Positions 24,163-30,813 of a DNA stretch of 30,813 bases are shown in pieces; position 1 is the first letter of the stretch; every line of letters begins with the position of its first letter. Under the pieces are notes generated by a model. The model had not been told where the DNA came from, ran no database searches, and was given only the letters and a program-made list of their open reading frames with translations. The position numbers and the translations under genes were made by a program. The DNA lies in contig CAYJAQ010000013.1 in NCBI GenBank assembly GCA_964368275.1, forward strand, positions 1 to 30,813, written 5' to 3'. Origin of the DNA: CAYJAQ01 sp964368275. GTDB taxonomy: Bacteria; Bacillota_I; Bacilli_A; ML615J-28; CAG-313.

Positions 24163-26783
24163 TATAACGCCTTCTTAATATGAGCAATTAGATTATTTAC
24201 TTCTTCTAATTGTTGTAAATACACTTTTTGTTTGTCTTTTTCATTGTTAATTTTGCTCTCTGGCGCACGCAAGATAAAAGATTGATTACTAAGCATTTTA
24301 GAAGAACGCTCAACTTCAGCTTCTAGACGTTCTTTTTCCTTAGTTAATCGAGTCAATTCTTCTTGATAATTAATTAATTCCTTCATAGAAATTACGACGT
24401 TAACATTTTTTAAAACAGTTGTAACCGCATCTTCTTTGCTAACTTCTTCGGCAATATTAAGTGTTTCATAATTAACAAAACGATTAAGAAAGGCATCTGT
24501 TTTAATAAGAAATTGTTTAAGTGAAGTATCGTTAGTTTCTAGATTAACAGCAATTTTCTTACTTGGAGCAACATTCTTTTCTGAACGAACATTACGTACA
24601 GCCGTAATAATTGCTATAAGGGTTTCCATTTGCTCATTTTCATTGTTATCAATTAATGGTAAAATTTTAGGCCATTTACTAGTTACAATCGTCGAATTTT
24701 CAAATATTTGATAAATTTCTTCAGTAACAAAAGGCATAAAAGGATGCAACAATTTTAAAATACTAATTAAAATGGTTTTTAAAACCGCGCAAGTGTTTAT
24801 TTTGTCATATTCATCCGTGTTAAATACCACTTTTGTCAATTCTAAATACCATGAGGCAAAATCATTCCAAGCAAAATTGTAGATAAGACGAGCAGCTTCG
24901 CCAAATTCAAACTTTTCATAATTTGCATTTACACCAATAATTACATCATTAAGTTTGTTAATTATCCATTTATCCAAGAAACTTAGTTTACTAAAATTAA
25001 TTTCTTGATCTTCATAATTATTGTTAGTTAGATTAATTTGAATAAAACGCGATACATTCCATATTTTATTAATATAATTCCAAGATGATGCAATTTTTTC
25101 TTCAGAATAACGTAAATCTTGACCAGGTGTAGAGTTAGTAGCCAAAAAGTATCTTAATGCATCGCAACCATATTTCTCAATTAAATCAAATGGATCAATA
25201 CCATTTCCTAAAGACTTGCTCATCTTGCGGCCTTGTTCATCGCGAATTAATCCATGAATTAAACACTTCTTAAATGGTCTTTGTTTCATAAAATGACGCG
25301 ACTGGAAGGCCATTCGAGCTACCCAGAAGAAAATAATATCATAAGCAGTCACTAAACAGTCTGTAGGGAAATATCGAGTAAGATCGCATGTATCATCTGG
25401 CCAACCTAACGTAGAAAAAGGCCACAATGCACTGGAGAACCATGTGTCTAAAACATCCTCATCTTGCTTCCAACCTTCACCAGGTGAGGTTAATGAAACT
25501 TTTAATTCATCACCTTTGTACCAAGCAGGTATCCGGTGGCCCCACCATAATTGCCGAGATATGCACCAATCTTGGGTATTCTCTAGCCAAACGGAAAAAG
25601 TCTTTTCAAAACGTTCAGGGAAAAACTCAATTTTTTCTACACTACTTTGCATTTCTAAAACATCCCTAGCCAGTTGGTCCATTTTCACAAACCACTGCTT
25701 AGATAAGCGTGGTTCAACAATAACACCAGTTCTTTCGGAATGACCAACAGCATGAATCATTTTTTCAATTTTTGGGCATAAACCTAAAGATTGTAATTTT
25801 TCAATAACCTTCTTACGACATTCAAAGCGATCTAATCCTTCAAATTCTTCCGCATAACTATTCATCGTGCCGTCTTCATTCATACATATTATACGTTCAA
25901 GATTATGACGATTACCTACTTCAAAATCGTTTGGATCATGAGCAGGAGTTACTTTTACAATACCTGTTCCAAATTCGATGTCTACATATTCATCAGCAAT
26001 AACCGGAATTTTTCGGGTTGTGCCAGGAATATAAACTTCTCTACCAATATATGTTTGATAACGTTCATCTGCAGGATGTACCATCAAAGCGGTATCACCA
26101 AACATCGTTTCAGGTCGAGTAGTTGCAATTTCTAATCCACCATTACCATCTACAAAAGGATAAATGAAATAATAAAATGCACCCTCTATATCTTTGTACT
26201 CCACTTCAATATTGGATAGTGCCGTTTTACTTTGAACATCCCAATTGATTATTTTCTCGCCACGATATAGGAGCCCTTCGTTATATAAAGTTATAAAGAC
26301 ATGATTAACAGCCTTATTAAGGCCTTCATCTAGGGTAAAACGTTCTTTCTTATAGTCTAAAGATAACCCAAGAGCAGCCCATTGTTTTCTAATCAAATCA
26401 GCATATTCTTTTTTCCACAGCCAAGCTGTCTCCAAAAACTTTTCGCGACCTATTGTATATCGGCTAACTCCTTGTGCTTTTAATTTTGCATCAATCTTAG
26501 CTTGAGTGGCAATACCAGCATGGTCCATACCAGGTAACCATAAAACGTCATAATTTTGCATACGCTTCTGACGGATGATAATATCTTGAATTGTTGTATT
26601 CCAAGCATGACCTAAATGTAACTTACCAGTAACATTAGGAGGTGGAATAACGATTGTATACGGAATCTTTGTCTTATCACCACTGTCAAAAAAGCCTTCC
26701 TTTAGCCAATAATCGTACTTACCCATTTCTACTGTTAAATGGTCATATTTTGGTGCCAATTCTTTTTTTGTAAACTTGTTCAT
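24162..26783 (-). CDS. valS: Valyl-tRNA synthetase
   Basis: An 873-residue class Ia synthetase. PPPNVTGKLHLGHAW holds the HIGH motif (56-59), and KMSKS sits in GRKMSKSLGN (about residue 530). Between them is the CP1 editing domain (TTRPETMFGDTA), which removes mischarged threonine. The anticodon-binding region and a C-terminal coiled-coil arm (about 805-873) follow. The frame extends four codons to a TTG at 26795, but GGAGGAGAAC lies right before the ATG at 26783, which is therefore the start. Expression is set by the T-box leader upstream. Confidence 0.97.
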   Translation of the reverse strand: MNKFTKKELAPKYDHLTVEMGKYDYWLKEGFFDSGDKTKIPYTIVIPPPNVTGKLHLGHAWNTTIQDIIIRQKRMQNYDVLWLPGMDHAGIATQAKIDAKLKAQGVSRYTIGREKFLETAWLWKKEYADLIRKQWAALGLSLDYKKERFTLDEGLNKAVNHVFITLYNEGLLYRGEKIINWDVQSKTALSNIEVEYKDIEGAFYYFIYPFVDGNGGLEIATTRPETMFGDTALMVHPADERYQTYIGREVYIPGTTRKIPVIADEYVDIEFGTGIVKVTPAHDPNDFEVGNRHNLERIICMNEDGTMNSYAEEFEGLDRFECRKKVIEKLQSLGLCPKIEKMIHAVGHSERTGVIVEPRLSKQWFVKMDQLARDVLEMQSSVEKIEFFPERFEKTFSVWLENTQDWCISRQLWWGHRIPAWYKGDELKVSLTSPGEGWKQDEDVLDTWFSSALWPFSTLGWPDDTCDLTRYFPTDCLVTAYDIIFFWVARMAFQSRHFMKQRPFKKCLIHGLIRDEQGRKMSKSLGNGIDPFDLIEKYGCDALRYFLATNSTPGQDLRYSEEKIASSWNYINKIWNVSRFIQINLTNNNYEDQEINFSKLSFLDKWIINKLNDVIIGVNANYEKFEFGEAARLIYNFAWNDFASWYLELTKVVFNTDEYDKINTCAVLKTILISILKLLHPFMPFVTEEIYQIFENSTIVTSKWPKILPLIDNNENEQMETLIAIITAVRNVRSEKNVAPSKKIAVNLETNDTSLKQFLIKTDAFLNRFVNYETLNIAEEVSKEDAVTTVLKNVNVVISMKELINYQEELTRLTKEKERLEAEVERSSKMLSNQSFILRAPESKINNEKDKQKVYLQQLEEVNNLIAHIKKAL

Positions 26784-26796
26784 GTTCTCCTCCAAT

Positions 26797-27030
26797 AAAA
26801 AAAGTCCTTAGAATTTCTAAGGACGAAAATGTTTTCGCGGTACCACCTTAGTTCACAAGTATACTTGTGCCCTCAAATCTCTTAACGCGAGTAACGGCTA
26901 AAAGTACTGTTATTTCCCTTTAGCTCCTCCAAGGCTACCCATAAAAGTTACTAATAGTCTTGCACCAACCGACTTTTCTCTATATTAGTCCCACTTTTAT
27001 TCTTCCTTTTCTCAGGATTTTTATATCATT
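26797..27030 (-). promoter_or_regulatory. Valine T-box riboswitch controlling valS-folC
   Basis: The minus strand carries the T-box core AGGTGGTACCGCG (26836-26848), whose UGGU can pair with the ACCA end of uncharged tRNA-Val. The intrinsic terminator is GTCCTTAGA/TCTAAGGAC with a T7 run (26797-26824). Stem I is built on ATAAAAGT/ACTTTTAT (26993-27000 with 26941-26948). The codon GTA at 26949-26951, next to the 3' strand of that basal stem and followed by A, fits as the valine specifier. Uncharged tRNA-Val would favour the antiterminator and switch on valS and folC. Confidence 0.92.
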
Positions 27031-27036
27031 TTTATT

Positions 27037-27065
27037 ATTATAGCATTTGTATGTTTATTTTACAA
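27037..27065 (-). promoter_or_regulatory. Promoter of the valS T-box leader
   Basis: TTGTAA (27060-27065), 17 bp, TATAAT (27037-27042) with TGC before the -10 box, on the minus strand. Transcription would start near 27030. It lies 19 nt past the nadE stop; no clear terminator separates nadE from it. Confidence 0.75.
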
Positions 27066-27083
27066 GCCATTTACGCCATTATT

Positions 27084-28922
27084 TTATTTCATATCACCAG
27101 GCATCCGAAAATCAGAACGTGGTGATAGTGAAACTTCAAATACTTTAATTCCTTCAGGTCCTGACAAACGCTTGTATTGCTGGGATTTAAATCTTTTCAT
27201 AAAATTATCATAATAAGTAGAAGCTTCATCATTTGACAAATTAAAAATTGCATTTAACAATACCACTAAGCGATCTTTACTGGAACCGCGGGCTAATATT
27301 TGATACATTATAAAGTCATTTACTTCGTACTTACCAATAATAGCTTCTGTCGATTGCGAACCACTTGTAAGCTCAGGAGTTATGAGAGCATTAACAACAT
27401 GTAGTAATTCGTCTTTTATCTCTGGATATTTACTTATAAAGTGGTTAACAAGGTTTTTAACAGCCGTTTTCGGCAATCCTGAATTAATATTATACATTGA
27501 CATATGGTCGCCATTAAAGGTACACCATCCTAATGCTATTTCACTCATATCTCCTGTACCAACAACTAAACTCTTTGACTTATTGGCATAATTCATCAAT
27601 ACTAAAGTACGATATCTAGCTTGGGCATTTTCATAAGTAACATCTTTTAAATTTTGGTCATGACCTATCATTTCTAAATGCTCTTCTACAGCTGCGCCAA
27701 TAGGAATCTCAATATCATCAACGTTAAGTTTCGCCATTAGCTTTTTAGCAATATTCTTGCTTGTTGAAGTAGTTGCCAAAGCAGGTAAAGTACACGCATG
27801 AATTTTCTTTAAATCAAACTGATATCGCTTGGCCATTTCAACACACATCAGTAAGGCAAGAGTTGAATCTAGTCCACCACTGATGCCAAGTACCATACCA
27901 TCTGCTTTAGCGTAACACATCCGTTTATATAATGCACAAGTAACAACATCAATTATTTGATTAGATTCATCTACACTAGTTACAAAGGGGTGAGCAGAAG
28001 GCAAAGTATCAAAACAGTAATTCTCATATTTAGGCGTAGTAAAACCAATCTTTGGAATAATATTTTTCTCTCTCTTGGTGTTGAACCAACCTTTTGTTAA
28101 ACGAGCATATTTAATAGCTTCCATATCAATATCTACATATGAGATGCACGACTCAAAAGTCAATTGTTCATTATTTAAGATTATGTCACCATTAACAGAG
28201 ACAATCTGATGACCAGTATATAAAACATCACTACTAGTCTCACTAGCACCAGATGATGTATAAATATATGCCCCACATCCTTTTAAACTGGCACTACGGC
28301 ACAAGTCAACACGAACACTACTTTTACCTACATAAAAAGTGCTTGCTGAACAATTAAAAACGACTTCAGCTCCTTGTAGATACAAAGTATTATTAGGAGA
28401 AGCTGGACTCCAAGCATCAGCACAAATTTCTACACCAAAAGTAATCTCATCGTTTGACGAAGTAAAAATAGTGCTGCCAAAGTTGACTTTTTGACCTAAT
28501 ACTTCGATTTGCGTAGGGTTTTCAAAGAAAGATTCACCCGAAACAAAAAACCGTGAATCGTAAAATTCATTATTACGAGGAAGATAAACCTTGGGAATAA
28601 TGCCAAGGATTTTGGAACCTTCAATAACAACAGAAACATTATATAGAGCACTATTATATTCCAATAAAGTACCAACAATAACCAAATGGTTGTCGTTGTT
28701 TTCTAACAATAGGGCAAGGGCATCATATGATTCTTGGATTACTTCACGATTAAAGATCCAATCACCTAAACTATAGCCAGGAATCGCCAGTTCAGGAAAG
28801 AGAAAAATAGCATTCTTTTGATCACTTTTGATAATTTGCAAAATTTCTTTAGTATTGGCAATTGGATGACCGATAGCCACTTTGGGTGAAGCTACTGCAA
28901 CCTTGATAAAATTATGTTTCAT
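27084..28922 (-). CDS. nadE: Glutamine-dependent NAD+ synthetase
   Basis: A 612-residue two-domain enzyme. The N-terminal nitrilase-type glutaminase has its full triad: Glu44 (FPELAIPGYS), Lys111 (PKVYLPRNNEF) and Cys168 (GVEICADAW). The C-terminal synthetase has the ATP-binding SGGLDS (348-353) and GTGDMSEIALGW. It turns nicotinate adenine dinucleotide into NAD+, with ammonia channelled from glutamine. The gene starts 9 nt after the stop of the GltD-like/NadD fusion, with AGGAGG as ribosome binding site, so substrate-maker and user are co-expressed. No NadA, NadB or NadC is in the window; the cell may rely on nicotinate salvage. Confidence 0.96.
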   Translation of the reverse strand: MKHNFIKVAVASPKVAIGHPIANTKEILQIIKSDQKNAIFLFPELAIPGYSLGDWIFNREVIQESYDALALLLENNDNHLVIVGTLLEYNSALYNVSVVIEGSKILGIIPKVYLPRNNEFYDSRFFVSGESFFENPTQIEVLGQKVNFGSTIFTSSNDEITFGVEICADAWSPASPNNTLYLQGAEVVFNCSASTFYVGKSSVRVDLCRSASLKGCGAYIYTSSGASETSSDVLYTGHQIVSVNGDIILNNEQLTFESCISYVDIDMEAIKYARLTKGWFNTKREKNIIPKIGFTTPKYENYCFDTLPSAHPFVTSVDESNQIIDVVTCALYKRMCYAKADGMVLGISGGLDSTLALLMCVEMAKRYQFDLKKIHACTLPALATTSTSKNIAKKLMAKLNVDDIEIPIGAAVEEHLEMIGHDQNLKDVTYENAQARYRTLVLMNYANKSKSLVVGTGDMSEIALGWCTFNGDHMSMYNINSGLPKTAVKNLVNHFISKYPEIKDELLHVVNALITPELTSGSQSTEAIIGKYEVNDFIMYQILARGSSKDRLVVLLNAIFNLSNDEASTYYDNFMKRFKSQQYKRLSGPEGIKVFEVSLSPRSDFRMPGDMK

Positions 28923-28931
28923 AATTTCCTC

Positions 28932-30731
28932 CTAATATAAGTCATATTTTTCTATGTATTTTCTTACTTCTTCAGTTACTAAATTTTTGTCTTTAGTGGT
29001 TCGGTATTCAGTTGCAGAAACATTACTAATCGGTACATGAAGGATAATAAAATGCTCTGCAAATTTTTTTAGCAGCGGATTATTATCAATGATATCAACA
29101 GCATTATCTGAAAAACGATTAAAAACGATAAAATCATTTTCTGCTATTAGTTTTTCGCCATCGATCCATTTTGGTAAATTTGCAAGTGAATCACCACCTA
29201 TTACAAAATAGGGATGATTAAAGTGTTCTAAAGTTCTGATAGTACCTTCAAATTGATGGTGATTCTCATAATCACTCACTTCCACATTTGGTAAATATTT
29301 GGTTAGTAGTTTCAACATATTAAAGCGATGATCACAACTTACTAATTCTTTGCTGGGATAATAATTGCCATTAGGTAGTACAATGATTCGATTTGTAAAT
29401 CTCTTGTTTAAGTATTCGACCATTTCATAATGTGCAATAGTCGGAGGATTAAAAGAACCACCAAAAAAAATTGATCGACCTGATTTATTAATAGCATCAA
29501 TTTGCTTTTCTTTATTAATAATATCTAAGGCAAATTTATAGCCATCATTCATCGCATTGACAATTGTATTAGGGCCTGTGAAATAATCCCCACCAAAATA
29601 ATTTTGGTTTTCTTTTTGAAAGGATAGCCAACCATTTTGTAGGTTAGTAGTATTCTCTAAAATGGAATAATCACTTTTACTACCAAGTGCGGTGACAATA
29701 ATACTTGCTGAAATATCTTCTGTTTCACCATTAATAGGTTCAACATTTAAACGTCCGCCATTCAAATTTTCTACTAAGCGCATTTTCTGACACTTTAAGC
29801 CAATAGTCTTATTATCTTTGGTGATTACATCAAGTGGAGCACGCAGATTACGTACTTTTACACCTTCATTAATCATACTATTAATCTCTTTTTTAGCAGC
29901 AGGCGAATTTTCTAAAGTACGGCGGTAGACAATCGTTACATCGTTTTTCAATCTTTTTAACGCTCGAGCAACGTCCATAGCAACATTTCCCGCCCCAATA
30001 ACTACCACTTCTTCAGCTGTTATTTTGCATTCTCCTTTATTATAGCTTTTTAAGATATCTAAAGCTTGATAACAATTTGAATAATTATTTATATTGATTG
30101 CAGTGGGAATCATGGCTCCAGTGCATATAACTCGGTATTGGTAATCTAGTAAATCAGGCCATTTTAAATTCTTACCTAATTCTTGTTGATACTTAATGCT
30201 AACATTTAGTTTAGTTAATTGGCTTATTACATTCTTTGTGAAATCAAAATCTAAGCGAAAGGTTGGAATGTAATCTTTGATTGTTCCACCTATATGGTTC
30301 TCTTTTTCAAATATTGTCACTTGAAATCCCGCTTTTGCTAATACTAGTGCACAGGTTAAGCCGGTAACACCAGCACCAACTATTGCTATTTTGCAATTAA
30401 TATTACAATTTTCAACAGGAATTTGATTACTCAATTGTCCACAATATTTTGCCCCGACACTCTTTTCAATATACCCAATATTCACATGGCTATCTATTTT
30501 ATTGCGCACACACTTACCTTCACATTGTTTTTCATGATTGCAAAGCAGTCCACATAAGTCGGGAAAAATGTTTTTCTGTAAGATTATTCTATAAGCTTTT
30601 TCGAAGTCTCCTTCAGTAATTGCCTTTAAATATTTCTTTATTGATACACCAGCAGGACATCCTACTTCACAAGATGGTACATGGCATTGCAGGCAACGTT
30701 TAGCTTCAAATATAATTTGTTCTTTTTCCAT
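28932..30731 (-). CDS. nadD: Fusion: GltD-like FeS/FAD/NADPH oxidoreductase with NadD adenylyltransferase
   Basis: One open frame of 599 residues joins two enzymes. Residues 1 to about 408 match the GltD / dihydropyrimidine dehydrogenase N-terminal module: cysteines 13, 16, 21, 25 and 60, 64, 70, 74 for two iron-sulfur clusters, the FAD loop VGAGVTGL (118-125), and the NADPH loop IGAGNVAMD with VYRR (268-271). Residues about 418 to 599 are a full nicotinate mononucleotide adenylyltransferase: GSFNPPTIAH (425-434), IGGDSL and SNVSATEYR (569-577). No start codon with a ribosome binding site was seen at the joint, so the NadD part is not made alone. NadD makes nicotinate adenine dinucleotide, the substrate of the nadE product encoded next. 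No glutamate synthase large subunit is in the window, so the electron acceptor of the first half is unknown. GGAGAT precedes the ATG. Confidence 0.9.
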   Translation of the reverse strand: MEKEQIIFEAKRCLQCHVPSCEVGCPAGVSIKKYLKAITEGDFEKAYRIILQKNIFPDLCGLLCNHEKQCEGKCVRNKIDSHVNIGYIEKSVGAKYCGQLSNQIPVENCNINCKIAIVGAGVTGLTCALVLAKAGFQVTIFEKENHIGGTIKDYIPTFRLDFDFTKNVISQLTKLNVSIKYQQELGKNLKWPDLLDYQYRVICTGAMIPTAININNYSNCYQALDILKSYNKGECKITAEEVVVIGAGNVAMDVARALKRLKNDVTIVYRRTLENSPAAKKEINSMINEGVKVRNLRAPLDVITKDNKTIGLKCQKMRLVENLNGGRLNVEPINGETEDISASIIVTALGSKSDYSILENTTNLQNGWLSFQKENQNYFGGDYFTGPNTIVNAMNDGYKFALDIINKEKQIDAINKSGRSIFFGGSFNPPTIAHYEMVEYLNKRFTNRIIVLPNGNYYPSKELVSCDHRFNMLKLLTKYLPNVEVSDYENHHQFEGTIRTLEHFNHPYFVIGGDSLANLPKWIDGEKLIAENDFIVFNRFSDNAVDIIDNNPLLKKFAEHFIILHVPISNVSATEYRTTKDKNLVTEEVRKYIEKYDLY

Positions 30732-30752
30732 AACTATCTCCGTTCTGTTATT

Positions 30753-30760
30753 ATTTTACC
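30753..30760 (-). promoter_or_regulatory. Possible extended -10 promoter of the nadD-nadE operon
   Basis: TGGTAAAAT on the minus strand, about 21 nt before the start codon, is a near-consensus extended -10 box. The -35 region is a T-run without a clear hexamer. Confidence 0.45.
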
Positions 30761-30771
30761 ATATTTTGCGT

Positions 30772-30805
30772 AAAAAAAAATAAAAATAGATAATTAGATA
30801 TCTAT
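30772..30805 (-). terminator. Possible terminator of a gene beyond the right edge
   Basis: ATAGATA paired with TATCTAT (arms 30799-30805 and 30786-30792, loop of 6) followed on the minus strand by a long T-run. The stem is nearly all A-T pairs, so it is weak alone, but the T-run and position between transcription units make it plausible. Confidence 0.4.
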
Positions 30806-30813
30806 TCTTAATC

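Noticed and set aside
28932..30731. Possibility that the GltD-like/NadD fusion is an assembly or frameshift artefact
   Set aside because: The frame is continuous, both halves are complete, and the joint is a plausible linker; no repeat or homopolymer slip is needed to join them. Still listed as a check.
1..30813. CRISPR array, tRNA, rRNA, insertion sequence or prophage
   Set aside because: No regularly spaced repeats, no tRNA- or rRNA-like sequences, no transposase, integrase or phage gene was seen on either strand.

Overview
The window is a 30.8 kb, AT-rich bacterial segment in which every convincing gene lies on the minus strand, so the direction of transcription is from position 30813 towards 1. 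Low GC, purine-rich Shine-Dalgarno sites (AAAGGTG, GGAGG), a Firmicutes-type valine T-box, an L27 protein with a Prp-cleavable N-terminus, and a gene order resembling Bacillus subtilis all point to a Firmicute (Bacillota). A small-genome Erysipelotrichia or Mollicutes-related Bacilli lineage seems most likely. TGA is used as a stop (spmA, the GH18 gene), so the standard bacterial code applies and this is not a Mycoplasma-type code.

Layout in transcription order. (1) 30731-27084: a 599-residue protein joining a GltD-like FeS/FAD/NADPH oxidoreductase to a complete NadD, followed 9 nt later by glutamine-dependent NAD synthetase; together they encode the last two steps of NAD synthesis. (2) 27065-22119: promoter, valine T-box, valS, folC, then a terminator-like hairpin and radC. 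(3) 22070-20849: spoIVFA-spoIVFB, the sporulation intramembrane protease pair. (4) Two single genes with their own signals: trxA and ppdK. (5) 17628-14529: rplU-prp-rpmA-obg and an ECF transporter S subunit, behind an L21-type leader. (6) 14448-12178: a secreted GH18 lipoprotein. (7) 12080-6726: mutS-mutL-miaA. (8) 6657-2397: dacB-spmA-spmB-rluB-PAP2 phosphatase-queH. (9) 2303-450: a Fic-fold protein with a ruined active site plus a PHP-family phosphatase.

Two blocks match B. subtilis synteny: valS-folC...radC...spoIVFA-spoIVFB-rplU-prp-rpmA-(spo0B)-obg, here without mreBCD, minCD and spo0B and with trxA/ppdK inserted; and dacB-spmA-spmB-rluB. The sporulation genes (dacB, spmA, spmB, spoIVFA, spoIVFB) look intact, so the organism either sporulates or has kept these parts from a sporulating ancestor.

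Most of the window is housekeeping. The least ordinary items are the GltD-like/NadD fusion next to nadE, the inactive-looking Fic protein paired with a PHP phosphatase, the terminator whose U-tract runs into the radC ribosome binding site, and an inverted repeat over the -35 box of ppdK. No tRNA, rRNA, CRISPR array, insertion sequence or prophage gene was seen.
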